Positions 32,380-43,777 of a stretch of DNA of 64,000 nucleotides are shown in pieces. Source of the DNA: Tubulanus polymorphus (Eukaryota; Nemertea; Palaeonemertea; Tubulaniformes; Tubulanidae); assembly GCF_964204645.1 (NCBI RefSeq), contig NC_134030.1, forward strand, positions 11,654,278 through 11,718,277, given 5' to 3'. Both the position numbers and the translations under genes were made by a program. The notes under the pieces were generated by a model that was not told the origin of the DNA, ran no database searches, and saw only the letters and a list, made by a program, of their open reading frames with translations. Numbering within the stretch: position 1 is the stretch's first letter; every line of letters begins with the position of its first letter.

Positions 32380-33010
32380 AAGTCTACGGTCCCGTTAACA
32401 TCTTTCGATTTTAATGAAGTGTTGTTTTTATGACATATCCATTCATTTGATTCCAAACCATCTCTACGGGGTTAAGTTCACAGTGTTTTACAGTCAGTAT
32501 GAGGAGTTTGTATCCCTCGGAGTTTATTATGCGCTCACTCATGTACTTTCGGATCACATGAAGATTTTTGCATATGTCCATCAATGATTGTTTACCGGCT
32601 GATTTGTGGTAATTTACACCGCGTTGATCTAACCATTCCTGAAATTGAGAGTCAAACTTAAGAATTGGTTAAAACATCAAATTTTCCGTGGTGATATTCT
32701 GTGTAATGAGCCTCTACCTTAGTGCGCAACAGTGGTTTGATAATAGCCCTTATGCGTTTTCATATATACATTGTCGTTTTTTTTTTCATACCGCGGCAGA
32801 ATTTTATGATGCCATCAGGATCCAAACAGGCGAGATGTGGTTTTGAATACTCGAAACGTACCAGTTATTTACTGGTGGTAGTCGCCAGCACCATTTTCAC
32901 TTCAAAATGTAGAATGGCCCCTGGTATAAACCCATTTTTGCTAGAACTTGCAATCGAGAATTATCAAACGAGAACCTTTGCCGTTTTGCTCTGATCGTCC
33001 ACATTGTTTG
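32380..33010 (-). pseudogene. IS630/Tc1-mariner superfamily transposase remnant
   Basis: On the minus strand near 32990-32880 lies GKGSRLIIASSSKNGFIPGA, and at 32650-32390 FQEWLDQRGVNYHKSAGKQS and then HCELNPVEMVWNQMNGYVIK. These match the DDE_3 domain of Tc1/IS630-like transposases: the GKG-x-R-L-I-I strand, and the NP-x-E-x-x-W block that holds the last catalytic acid. The middle catalytic part (the second Asp region) is scrambled by frameshifts and the N-terminal DNA-binding part is not seen. Confidence 0.65.
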
Positions 33011-33409
33011 CATTCAGGTTCTAATGGATTCTATTTCATTTACCAATTTTCTGTCCAATCACACATAATGTACATGATGTTACGGATGCCACGGCGAAAC
33101 AATCAGCAAAATAACGCGACGTTGAATTACGGTTAATTTTACGTTTTTTACTTTATTTTTCAACCGTATCGAAAATGGCGGCGATACAACGACAATGACG
33201 CCCTCTATCCCGCGTATTAATTACAGAAATATGACAAACTAGATCAAGAGTCTGTAACATCCCAGGGGACATCTCTCACCAGGGATGGTGATAATTAATT
33301 ACAACACAATTTGTCGATATCAATTAAATTCGAGAATTTTCAACTCAACAGTCTATGAAGTATGTAACGTTTTAATACACATTTAAGTCTCTGAACTTAT
33401 AATTAACTA
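33011..33409. other. Sequence downstream of the BEL/Pao element; possible LTR remains
   Basis: A 3' LTR would be expected here for the minus-strand BEL/Pao element. I could not find a matching 5' copy, so no LTR is called. Confidence 0.35.
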
Positions 33410-33835
33410 TTAATCAAATCGTCCGTTTTTCTTCATAAGTAAGATCAGCTTAGTAACGGAACGCTTTAACACTTGTTTATCAGATAATTTCACACTAACG
33501 ATTCTGTCGAGATTGTCCTGTCCTGGGAACACTTCCATCACCTCAGCCAACTTCCATTGGCTGCGCTTAGCGTTTTCATTTATGACAAGAACAATGTCTT
33601 CCACGGTTAGGTTTTCAGCAGCTGTCGACCATTTAAGGCGCGGCAACAGTTTATGTATATTGGTCATCCAACGTTTCCAAAACCCATCAACGAGAGAGTT
33701 ACACAACTCACGACGCTTGCGAGTATTCCCAATATAGTCTTTACAGGGTATCTGGGGGCACGGTAAATCTCCTCGTCCTATGAGGAATTGATTCGGCGTA
33801 AGCAGCGGATCTTCGAGCGAGGTAGACGACACCAC
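33410..33835 (-). pseudogene. BEL/Pao pol, DUF5641 C-terminal domain
   Basis: A 141-codon frame with LLTPNQFLIGRGDLPCPQIP, FWKRWMTNIHKLLPRLKW and DIVLVINENAKRSQWKLAEV, followed by DRIVSVKLSD. This is the DUF5641 domain that ends BEL/Pao polyproteins after the integrase. Its stop at 33410 is the probable natural end of pol. It is separated from the integrase by one frame change near 33890. Confidence 0.85.
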
Positions 33836-33898
33836 AGTAAGCGGACGGCTATTGAGTTATTCAGAAATTTGAGTGAAAATCGTTTCCCACTCAATAAA

Positions 33899-34600
33899 CT
33901 ACATTTTATCGGCACGAATCATATGACGCATGGACTTTTTAACCTCCTGGACCATTCTTTCAACGATTCCTTGATGGTGGGGTCCACCCGAAGGTCCAAA
34001 CTTCCATTCTGTATTAAACTTTACGCAGTCTGCCCTGATCGAGGCGAAGTTGCAAGTCTCTGATCTCGTTATCAGCACCATGGAAACAAGTCGCGTTATC
34101 ACTGATCATGAGACTCGGAGCGGCACGAATACTAACAAATCGTTCGAGGGCCTCTATGAAGGCTGAAGTGGTCAAATCTTGAATGCACGTAAGATGCACT
34201 GCGCGAGTAAGAGCACATGTTAAGACCGCGCAATATCCCTTCGACACAGTATTTCGGTTGACCTTTACGTTAACAGGTCCTAGATGTCAACTGCTGTAGT
34301 ATAGAACGGCGGAGTGCACGGTGTCACTCTGAAATCTGGCAGGTCAGCCATCTGTTGATGTATCGGCTTTCCCTTGTATCGTCTGCATAGAGTACATTCT
34401 CGGACTACGCGGTGGTACAGACCGGTGTCACCCACTATCCAATACTTCTTCCTTACTTCAAAGGCGGTACGAAGGTATCCACAATGCAATGCATAACGAT
34501 GACGTTCACGGACAATAAGTAAGCCAATGTAACTACGTTTCAGAATCAAGTACGGATGTCTGAGCTCATAAGACAACGGCGCATTCCGCAAGCGACCACC
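33899..34600 (-). pseudogene. BEL/Pao integrase
   Basis: The integrase inserts retroelement cDNA into host DNA. The zinc-binding H2C2 part is seen at 34520-34380 (H-x-GYLRTAFEVRKKYWI ... C-x2-C). The catalytic core follows: YCAVLTCALTRAVHLTCIQD (34235-34175), SDNATCFHG (catalytic Asp, near 34090), then after a frame change WKFGPSGGPHHQGIVERMVQ with the catalytic-type Glu (34000-33945). A first-Asp motif (TAVDI) is at 34285. Frame changes near 34275 and 34060 break it. Confidence 0.83.
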
Positions 34601-34914
34601 AACTCTATATACTCCGTTATGGTCTAAAAAATGGGTTAAGCTTCATTAGTTGATGGTTGTTGAAGTCAAGATCTTTCTGAGCTTGACGAATTTAATAGAT
34701 TTCAGCCTCGCTGACCCATTTCAGAGGTGGAAGTTTAACCAGAGACGTTTAGGTAAATCTTTCAATGCGAGGATGCGTGCTGTAACCATTATAAGTCTCG
34801 TCCAACTTGAAAACCCAGTTGGGTCAACAATTGGTTCGTCAGTCGACAAAGTTGCCGCGAGGACCTTGGCATTTCTAACATGAAATTTCTTCCGTTCTAA
34901 ATCCTCTTTGTCAA

Positions 34915-35460
34915 CTAATATGTTGCCAGGGGTAACAGGCCAAGTACAAGGGGGTCTTTCAGAAATAATGGTCCGTCGATGACCTTTAACATGTCGTCAG
35001 CCTTCACTCCTCGTGAAACTAGGTCAATTGTATTCAACTCACTGGGTACGTAATGTTCTTCCTTGATAGGGTCGTAGTCCGTAGTGATTTCACCCACACG
35101 GTAGGCTACGTATGAACGAAAGGACTTCGACTGACCACATAGCCAGCGGATAACTATCATACTATCTGTCCATATCTTAACATAGTCTATCTCGAGACGT
35201 AACGCATTCCTCACTGTGTTCATTAATCGAGTCAATATTAATACTGCTTGCAGTTCTTTCCGTGTCATACTACTCTGTTTCAATGGGGTCAGTCTTGCTC
35301 TCGCACATACAAATGAAAGTTCTACCCAGTCGTTCACTCTGTCGGACCATCTGAGCCAGATGCCTATGCCCATGGCATCTTCAGAAGCATCACTTAGACC
35401 ATGCATTGATATCTGTGGTAACGTCGGTTGACCCTTGAACTTATCTGGAACTAAACATCG
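34915..35460 (-). pseudogene. BEL/Pao RNase H
   Basis: The frame 35406-34915 reads HGLSDASEDAMGIGIWLRW (first catalytic Asp), MTRKELQAVLILTRLMN (Glu), VKIWTDSMIVIRWLCGQSKS (Asp) and ELNTIDLVSRGV, the usual RNase H order. The key acids are present, so the domain itself looks intact although the element is broken. Confidence 0.85.
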
Positions 35461-35478
35461 TCTTATCTCGATTTTGCT

Positions 35479-36540
35479 CTAGTCATCTAGATAACGATTT
35501 ATTATTCTCCACAGAGCATTGAGATCACTCTCTTGATTAATAGGAGTATTCCAATCCATATCATATTGCCATAACTTTTGAAGAAGTATCTTAGGTCTAA
35601 TCATTACTCCAGATAACATTGCAAAAACATCATAGTAAGAAGCAGTCTTTCGTAGGATGTTTCGCTTAGTCGGGGTGAAGTCTCCAAACTTGTCAGTGCA
35701 TTTCACCTTCAACGTGTCTGAGTTTATATTCCACTGAGTACCAAGCACGGACGTGTTACCCACACTAGGGCATAATTCTGAGTCGCAAACCTCAATTTTG
35801 TTGGAGAGCAACTTCCGTATCTTAAAGTTACCTTTCTCTAAGGCTGTCGTCAGGTTTGACTTCAAACACGTCATCAAGGGATCTTTGTGAGTCACTTAAA
35901 TCGTCAACATAAAACTGATTGGAAATGACATGTTGAATCTCTGGATCAGTAGGAGCGTTTTCTGAAGCAACATGGCGTAGGGCTATGGTCGCCGCTGTCG
36001 GGAAGACTTATCTCCAAAGGTTACAGTGGTCAGTTCATACACTTGAATAAGATCTTCAGGTCTCTCCCTGAATAGGTAACGATGAAATCTGGTATCACTG
36101 TGTGTCATCTTAATGGCTTGAAACATTTTGCTTATGTCGGCTATGACTCCAACTGCAATTCCGATTTCCTCCAAGGTAGACTGATTTGGTAGGTACCGTC
36201 TTTTAACTTAGTTATACTTTGACGCATGCAATCACTGGCCATCTAATCAGATTCGTTAGCTTTGCATTTACATAATTTTGGCTCAATACCCATACGTTCG
36301 ATACCCAGGAAGTCTTCTAAGTCACTGATAACAGACACTTGAATCACGTTAACGGTAGCAGTTGTGTGAAGTTCATCTCTGCAGCGACCGCCCTGTACAT
36401 ACCAGCCAAGAATAGACCGTGACTGGATCATCTTTTCGAGGACCAACAATGTGCTCGTAAGGAAGTAGTAAGTCACTTTTTTCACTCCTAGGAGAACGTC
36501 GATGGTTTCAATGGAAGGTTCGATCACTTCAATATCAGAA
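35479..36540 (-). pseudogene. BEL/Pao reverse transcriptase with internal deletion
   Basis: The 36527-36243 frame holds the protease-RT connector (IDVLLGVKKV ... LGWYVQGGRC ... DLEDFLGIERMGIEP). RT resumes at 36174 with VGVIADISKMFQAIKMTHSD (motif A), TVTFGDKSS, and in a shifted frame HVASENAPTDPEIQHVISN then FYVDDL (about 35912-35895), the catalytic motif. The thumb follows (NILRKTASYYDVFAMLSGVM). Between TYQISLP (36195) and VGVIADI the N-terminal palm and fingers, some 200 residues, are absent, so the copy cannot polymerise DNA. Confidence 0.83.
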
Positions 36541-36719
36541 AGATGAGGTTACTGTTGAATTTGATTGTTAGTAATGACTGGAAGGTCTCCACATGGCTTC
36601 TTCATTTCGGTGAATCGGACATTACGAGAGAACGTACCTTCTAAGCTTTGGAGCACACACTCTGCTACACGAAGCCGACGGGTAGTAACATTCCCTCCAA
36701 CAGTGGTGAGAGCGATGTT

Positions 36720-37172
36720 TTACATTTGATCATCGTTCGATTTTGGCAGGATTCCTTCTCGTATGAGTGACACTTGGCTTCCCGTGTCTAGGAGAACTCG
36801 AACGAGAGTTTTCTTTTTTCCGCAGCAACCATACGCCATGACGGTAGGTAATGCAGCGGTTATGTGAGTTCCGTCTGATGTGGCCGGAGATACACCACAG
36901 ATCTGATAAGAATTCTTCTCTTTATGTTTAAATTCACCAGCTGAAACGTCAAGTTTTTTGTTGATCCCAGTATATTGTTGTGACCCCTTTTCGAAATGTC
37001 GATAACCATCAGTTCCGTAAACCCGAGGGCAAATTGAAGCAAAGTGGGTGTCAACTCCACACGTAGGTATTTGAGAGGGTAATATAAACTGGCAGTCTTC
37101 ATAACTGTTCGGAAGTTTCCCTGCTACACAGTTGTTGTGTCCACAACGTTGACAAATAGTATTTGCCTTCAA
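36720..37172 (-). pseudogene. BEL/Pao protease and gag zinc-finger region
   Basis: The frame starts in the Cys/His motif CQRCGHNNC, typical of the BEL gag end, and runs to VRVLLDTGSQVSLIREGIL (36780-36725), the aspartic protease active site DTGS with its flanking hydrophobic strands. The protease would process the polyprotein. A frame change follows. Confidence 0.82.
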
Positions 37173-37221
37173 GATGTCGAGTTTCTCCCCTTGCGTGAGA
37201 GTTCGGAATTTATGACAGCCT

Positions 37222-37750
37222 TTAATGAAGTGGTTGGAACTTCGCGGGTGTAAGGGACACTAATGGAAACTGGTCTCTACTTTTATGATTGTGACTTTCT
37301 CTTTTATGATTGTCTGGATTTCTGCAGCTGCCACCAGGGGACATCGTCGAGTAATTCGATGATTTATGAAATTTTGGGACCCTCGAGTGACTTTCTGTAG
37401 ATTTGACAGGCTGGACTTGGGCCAGAATCACTTTGCTATTGAATCCTCCCTCAACATCAAGAGACCCGGGTCGAGAAGTTCTGAAGACGTTCGACAAATT
37501 TCTCCATGTTCCGCAAATTCACTCTCCCTCTAATTTCATAGGACTCCAAATTCTCAATGTCAGATATCAACGTCTCAATGTAACACGTCTCGTCGTCAAA
37601 TGCCTCATCTAAGATCTCCCATGCTTTGGTTGAGTTTACACAGATTTTAACTTTGTTTTTTTTTCTATAGACCTCTCCATGGACTCTTTAAGTTGATAGA
37701 AAATCTCAGCTTCATCTAAACGTTGGGAGAAGTGAAGAAACTGTTACTTT
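37222..37750 (-). pseudogene. BEL/Pao gag fragment
   Basis: Across a frame change the minus strand gives AWEILDEAFDDETCYIETLI and SDIENLESYEIRGRVNLRNM (37630-37510), a DUF1759-like Gag segment. Then comes a Ser/Asn/His-rich stretch to 37222. The N-terminal Gag is missing; upstream sequence belongs to another Pao element. Confidence 0.65.
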
Positions 37751-37799
37751 CTTCTGTAATCTCGTATGTCATCCAAGTCTTTTCCAGTCAGCCACTATT

Positions 37800-38290
37800 T
37801 GTTGATAAACAACTAAACTAACACGATAACTGGGCCAGCAAAGCCAAGTGGGTCATAAACTGAGGCTGCTTGTGAAACTACAGACCGTTTAGTATTTGTT
37901 GTTGTTGTAACCAGCTGAGCCTGACATAACGAAATGAGGTCATTTCTAGTAATCCAGCTCAGCTCATTCATAGAACTGACACTTCTTCTGTGGGGTACTG
38001 AATTTCATCGACTTTCACTGCATTGCTTACCGGTTTTGAGTTCGAGACCCACTGACGTAAGTGGAAACCTGCGCCGTTGAGAATGTTTGTTGATTTGATG
38101 ATTGTATGTTTGATGATTGATAATATGACAGAGCATCGACCTTTCATATCACACTTGTGAGTAGATTATCAACGTAAAATCTGTTGATCGTATCCGCTGC
38201 GATCCAAGAATCGCTTTAATGCAAATGTTTATTCAACACTGCCGCTAGCATGACCGGGCTAGCAGTAATTTTATTCTTTTCGGGGTCAGA
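37800..38290 (-). pseudogene. Second Pao-type reverse-transcriptase fragment
   Basis: Minus-strand translation shows SPVMLAAVLNKHL, IAADTINRFYVDNLLTS (about 38205-38155), ILNGAGFHLRQWVSNS in a shifted frame (about 38080-38035) and SVVSQAASVYDPLGFAGPVI (37885-37825). This is RT palm-to-thumb of a Pao element with YVDN in place of YVDD. It overlaps in type, but not in sequence, with the RT at 35479-36540, so it is a different copy or subfamily on the same strand. Confidence 0.75.
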
Positions 38291-38860
38291 AATTTCAACA
38301 AATCCGCAGGGTCGCAAAAAAAGAAAACACTGAATTTTTCCTGATTTCGTAATTACTTCTCAGTTGTTTGGTTTCTTTGGTTGCCTCGATGTTGATCCTC
38401 TGAATCCTCTAGATATCTGATTTCCTTCATATGAAACGTGTCGGGGTCATCTGGGGTCATCCTGACCCCCAGGGTTTTCAAATAAGTCTACTAAAAATGA
38501 AACTTTTTCAAATGAAATTCCAGAAATCGTTCAATTTCATTCAAGCATTTTTATTTAGTTATAAGATTGCATTTTGAGATTTTTTTTGTCACAAGATTGA
38601 ATAGTATTTCTTAGCGATATTTGAGTTGGGTGTGGTATACCTCGAAGCAATGAATATGGTGCGAAACCGGCTTTTCTCGGCATGTCTCGCTTGTGCGACG
38701 GGCACCACCTATACGGTCGCTGCAGATTTAACAATCGGCGGCGGAGTTCCGCTGACGAAGGACATGAACCTTCTCATTTAGTCTTTCCCGCGGTGGTCCT
38801 TGTGAGCATCGACCTATCTTTCTTGGGGCGTCATCGGTGCATGATTGAACCAGTTGTTCA
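38291..38860. other. No gene recognised
   Basis: I see no coding homology between the Pao fragment and the piggyBac fragment. Confidence 0.5.
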
Positions 38861-38869
38861 ATTAATTAT

Positions 38870-39810
38870 ACGAAATTTTAGTAATATGGTCAGACGAACA
38901 ACAACGCCAGCAGCAGCGTTTTGGAGTTTGTACAGTTGACATTCGTAACACAATTCACAACTTTCTTCCACCATTGATTTTCTACCGTTGTCGTCGTACT
39001 TATTGAGTTGGTCATGTAGGTCAACTCCTGACATATGGCATTGTTGTCGCAAACCACTGTTGGCTTCGTAACCGGGTTGCGTTGCCAACGGCGATTTTCT
39101 TGCGATCTTTCGTCTCTGCGACCGAACGATGAAATCATAGAAATGATTCGTTTGTCTCGCCAGTTCATAATCATGATATTCTCGTTCCGATAAGCAATAA
39201 TTCCGCCGGGCTCCATTCTCGAATTTTTTTCAGGTATACCGACCCTGTTCACTTGAATGGTACCCGTATAGATGTCCTTTTCTGATAAAGACTCTCTACG
39301 AGCGGCAAACCACTAAACAGGCGGTCACAAAAAATATGGTGCCCACGATTGACGAATGGAGGAAAAACACCGAGGACACTTTATCCAGTTTTGGTCAATC
39401 CCGGTTCGACAACCTGGGCGTCGTCACAGCCACAATACAACTTGGCATTGGGCAGATACCCTGCGGGCATGCAACCGTTTTCAAAAGAAGCCCCCACTTA
39501 TTTGGCTTTATGGACAATATTGTTTGTATGCCAGTCTTCCCTTGAATCCGATCATGGATTTGTTCATCGAAATCTCTTGAAATATGTTGTAGTGTCTCTG
39601 GAGATTTGTGATGAGACGGTCCAAGAGCGGAGTGATCTTATGACCCCGCGCTGGGGCAGAATCGTTCAGGTCCGTGTGACAAACATGTAGCATTGTATGA
39701 GTAACGCAAAACCGATTAGCACTCATCGCATCGGATCGTTTTCGGTCCATTTTACGATCCAGTACATAGCAACGCTGGGCAGGCCAATGATGCCCATATT
39801 AAACATGATA
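38870..39810 (-). pseudogene. piggyBac transposase, C-terminal two-thirds, decayed
   Basis: From high to low coordinates: INYHV ... GHHWPAQRCYVLDRK (39810-39750), SANRFCVTHTMLHVC, then KITPLLDRLITNLQRHYNIF and NKSMIGFKGRLAYKQYCP (about 39570-39510). HIFCDRLFSGLPLVESLYQK (39330-39270), GIIAYRNENIMIMNWRDKRI (39205-39150), KPTVV, MSGVDLHDQLNKYDDNGRKS (39035-38970) and WWKKVVNCVTNVNCTN follow. The order matches PGBD-type DDE_Tnp_1_7. The catalytic Asp of DESM is Asn here (NKSM). Multiple frameshifts. It is a different family from the copy at 13387-14420. Confidence 0.8.
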
Positions 39811-40405
39811 GTTGACTAGGGTTAATCAAATAATGATATAAATATTAATAACGTCTGGGGAAACAAAAAAAAAACAAATAAAAATAATGATTTAATGGGA
39901 ACAGTTGGATTTAACGAAGAAAACAAGAAATTTAAATATCTTAGTCTAAGGGAATAGTTCAGAAAACCTGATTCAGAAACTTGGTATGTAGTGTTGGTGG
40001 TTGGAAATATATTTCTAGTCGGAGAGTGGTTGATGGAGGCTGCAGATTCTGTAGAAACCATACTATATTTGGTAGGGAGAGATCACGTGGTTGAAACTTG
40101 GTAGAGGGAGAGACTAGTTAAGTTGGGGAAACAAGTAGAGGGAGAGAGTTCGAATTTTGGCAGCCACCAGTACAGTTGTCAGTAGATCCTATGAGATTGC
40201 CTGGTTGTTAGTTTATTTTTTGGAGAAGTCATCTTAAGAGGCAAGCGATCAATGGTGGGGAACCCGGGCAATTTTTGACAACTATTAAGAGGAAAAGTGA
40301 GCGCAGAAGAAAACTATAAGAACAGCGAACTCGGGGAAAATTCAAGCGCGAACGGAAGACTCAAATACTTTGGACGTGAAGAAAAATTTGACGTAAGTTG
40401 TGAAA
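39811..40405 (+). other. Presumed leader/5' LTR zone of the gypsy element
   Basis: The stretch is purine-rich with repeated 'gtagagggagagag' (40084-40150). TGGTGGGGAACCCGGGC at 40252 has the TGG start expected of a tRNA primer-binding site, about 150 bp before the gag ATG. No matching 3' copy of an LTR was found, so this is tentative. Confidence 0.35.
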
Positions 40406-41541
40406 ATGAATGTGCCGGTCTTTAGTTTGGAAAACAGTCAAGCTACATCACCAGACTTTGTGAGTAAAATTAATCAGTTGCAGACTCAAATTGCTACTTT
40501 GGAAGCGGGTACAACGGTAACCCCAGACGGGCTAGCTTTTAGGCTGATATTCACTTTTCTGGGGATGCAGATGAAGATATTGTAGATTTTTTGCGGGATT
40601 TTCAAATAAGAGTTGAGTTTGGGGGGTGGAAAAAGAGTAAAGCGCTGGCCGCTTTACCGATGTACTTGAAAGGGCGTGCACGAGAGTACTATTACTATTT
40701 ACGATTAAACCCTCCGCTTGATGCTGAAAATAAGATCATAGAGAGATCATTAGAGGAAATTTTAGATTTGTTTAAAGAAAAGTTTGTAACTTAGCAATTT
40801 GTAACTCAGCAACAATTTTACATGTTGAGATGAATGAATGTGAGTCACTTGACTCGTATATTAGGAGGTTACTATACTTGGCTGGTAAACTTGAGAAGTC
40901 GGGTGAGGACCTGTTGCACCCATTTCTGCATGGGTTGCTACCAGCCACAAAGGCGTTTGTAATTGGGAAATGCCCAATCAATTTTGACCAGGCGATAACT
41001 TATGCCAGATTATCGCAGGAACTTGAAAAAATATCACCGGCACAGGCATCAATCAGGTCATTGAATATAGATTATTCCCGTCAGATAGCCTTAGAGCAGG
41101 AAGTAAAAGGTTTAAATGAGAAATTGACTGAGTTGTTGCAGTTACAAAAGGGTGAAACGAGTCAAAACAAATCTCGACCGATTAGATTATCGGATGGTTG
41201 ACCATACTGCGAGTATTGTCAAACGGTAGGGCATACAACATCAAGATGCCGAATATGCCATAATTGGGGTCGTCGTGGTCATATCGCCCGACAATGTCGG
41301 AGTCCACGGCAAAACTATAATAATCCGACAAGTGCCAACCGCCTACCGCAACGACAATATTCACAAGTGAGGCAACCAGCTGATAATCGATTTGATCGTT
41401 TCCGGGAAAGTTCAGTTTATCGAGATAATTCACGTGAACCGCCACCTCTAAGACAGCAAGCTCAATCATTTATACCACGAAATAGAACGCACACAGTGAA
41501 TAGTTTATATGAATTTGAGACCCCGCCTCCGGGAAACGAGT
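40406..41541 (+). pseudogene. Ty3/gypsy Gag
   Basis: Gag forms the virus-like particle. ATG at 40406 opens a frame of about 50 codons. After a frame change come FQIRVEFGGWKKSKALAALP and MYLKGRAREYYYYL (40600-40700), the retrotransposon Gag core, a TAG, then SLDSYIRRLLYLAGKLEKSG and PINFDQAITYARLSQELEKI. After a further stop (41199) lie two zinc knuckles (CEYCQTVGHTTSRC and CRICHNWGRRGHIARQC, about 41209-41300) and a basic, Arg/Gln-rich tail to a stop at 41541. At least three stops or frame changes make it non-coding as a whole. Confidence 0.8.
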
Positions 41542-41547
41542 AAGGGC

Positions 41548-42648
41548 CTATGATTACGGGGTGAATCAAGGTCCTATAGCCACATCGGCATTTACGAACG
41601 GACATTCAGGTGAATCTAATTATGATGATAGATATGATTATTTACAAAGCTATAATGAGTTTAGAGAGAGAAACTTCCCTTCAGAATATGAGCAGAATTA
41701 TTTTGAGCCTTATGCTTACGATAAGACAGACGATCGGTATGGTAATGAGTTTATTTTAACGGACAGGTGCGATGGGTATAATATGTGTAGGTCTGCTGGC
41801 GAGGATCCCAGACGAAATATGAATAGTTTAGTGTATACTGATGAATCTATGGGGGTATCCGCACTTAGTGAAAATAAACCGTTTATGAAAACAGATAGTA
41901 ATTTATCGGAAAAAGTCTGTCAGAAGCAGAAAGTAAATCTGAAAGAATTGAATCGAATAGCCTATTGAATTTAAATAGAGAAGATATTACATTGAGTTAT
42001 GATGGTATGAATAATAAATTTGATAGTAAAATTAGTAATGATTGCGATAGTCAGATTGAATCTACCGCAGTAAATGATGGAGAGATAGATAATGAAAATG
42101 TTTCTAGTTTTAGCTCATACTCCGAAGGAGAGGAAAATTCAAAAATTATATCAAAGAAGGAATTAGAAGAAAAGTGTATACAAAATCAGTATGGAAGTGA
42201 AACTAAGAAAATTAAAAAACGTGTAAGTTTTGATAAGATGTCCGACGTAAATGCGGAGGTTCAAATTGCCTCAAAGATAACTCGTGAACCCAGATGTTGG
42301 GACCCTGGGGAGAATGACAAAAGGTCCGATGAAGATTTAGTAGATACATGTACGCGAAATCAATGTGAAATGGAATCGGCGAAAATTAAGAAACATGTAA
42401 AATTCGATGAAATGTCTGAATTAGACACCGAAGAACAAAATACCTCTGAAATAGGTCGTGAATTTAAATTGTGGGACCCTGGTGAAGAAATCATTGAAAT
42501 GTGCAAGTGGGCAGCAAATAAATTACAGAAACTTCAGTGTCGAAATGAAGGAACGAACGATACTAATTTTAAGAAATGCGAAAAATTATATTCAAGGTCT
42601 GGAAATGAAATTCTAAATGATGTGTCTGAATTTTTTGACGCCTTATAA
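41548..42648 (+). pseudogene. Acidic accessory ORFs after Gag, with internal repeat
   Basis: Two adjoining frames (to 41968, and 41965-42648) encode Asp/Glu/Tyr/Asn-rich sequence with no domain I know. The second contains a duplicated block of about 54 residues: SETKKIKKRVSFDKMSDVNA ... PRCWDPGE and MESAKIKKHVKFDEMSELDT ... FKLWDPGE. They overlap by 4 bp (a stop-start style join) or are one ORF with a frameshift. They replace the usual short space between gag and protease in this element. Function unknown. Confidence 0.55.
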
Positions 42649-42749
42649 AACGTTACCATTATGAAACCTAAACAATGTTAACCATTCAGCGTCATTTTAC
42701 AAACGACAACCGTAGATCGATGTGCAAAACGTCACAGGTTTATGTGTAC

Positions 42750-43777
42750 ACATACAAGCTCTTTGGCAAAATATTATTGATAAAGATATAGAATGGCTCC
42801 CTGTGATTATATAATGACCTCTATTTGAACGTCGAAATGTTATATTGCGTTGAATATTTTGAGAAGACGTATTGTTATAGTAAAGGAAGTATGATTATAT
42901 CAGGAGCGGCAGGCATAAATAGAAATGATAAGTAAATCGGATTATTCAGTTAAATGGCGGATGTATACACGATTTGGAAGTCTGATATAAAAGTCAGACC
43001 CTGACATGGGGATGCTAGTGGAATGACGAAGCTATCTACGATCTGTGTAGGGCCGGTGTGAATTTCATCGGCGGCTGCTACAAGCGGTCTATTCAAAAAC
43101 GTGTAAACATATAATTTCAATATTCAAATGTTTTAGCAAATATGTTCGATATTAGGGGTATGCAGGTTTCATGAGATTAGCAATTTATAATAGCATAGCT
43201 GTCATATACGGCTCCGCGTCCACTGATGGCATCTGATGGCAATACTTTATTGATCCTTATTACATTGAAATTCCGGGATAATATTCCCAAATTCAATAAA
43301 GTTACAAATTTCAAAATAAGAAAATACAAAATACAAGTCACACGGGTAATTCATACAGAATAACATGAATAAGTTATTTAAATGACAATGTCTACTTCCA
43401 CCCAGACTCGAGTCTAGGATATCGAGTGACAGCCAAACCGGGCCCCGGGACCAGGCCGGCTGGCTACACGATATGCTCAAAGTCATGATGAAGCAGACAC
43501 CAGAAGAGCTCTTTCTTCAACCATGGAGGCAATGACGTTGTAGACCAGCTTAGAGGCAAAAGTGAATCGAAGTCGGTCACAAGTTGACAATTTTTTTTAA
43601 ATTAGACCAGTCGAAGACTGTATCATCTACCCAATCGCCAAATCTCATAATTCCCCAAATTTCTTAAAACTTCGATTTCAATTTTGCAATTCCACATTAG
43701 CTTATCCCTGAAATTCTACATTTTTTCGCAGGCGTCAAATAATTTATTAAAGTTAATTTTCTTGTTGATTGATGTTT
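42750..43777 (+). repeat. Long inverted repeat, arm 1 (pair 49187-50160)
   Basis: About 1 kb is the reverse complement of 49187-50160. Strong blocks include 'tgttcgatattaggggtatg', 'agcatagctgtcatatacgg', 'ccatggaggcaatga' and 'cgcaggcgtcaaataattta'. Inside are a TATA-like TGATATAAAAG (42984), AATAAAG (43297) and a splice-acceptor-like TTTTTTCGCAG (43721-43731). It lies between the gag-accessory ORFs and the protease of the gypsy element. It may be an LTR plus leader of another retroelement; unproven. Confidence 0.8.

Larger units (their letters stand above)
33410..37750 (-). mobile_element. BEL/Pao LTR retrotransposon, nearly complete coding region, broken
   Basis: Gag tail, protease, RT, RNase H, integrase and the C-terminal DUF5641 domain all occur in the right order on the minus strand over 4.3 kb. 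At least five frame changes and a deletion in the N-terminal RT palm show it cannot be expressed as a whole. LTRs were not identified. A separate Pao RT piece lies just upstream at 37800-38290. Confidence 0.88.

Noticed and set aside
39336-39690. Plus-strand frames of 69-113 codons
   Set aside because: They are antisense to piggyBac coding sequence and have no domain of their own.
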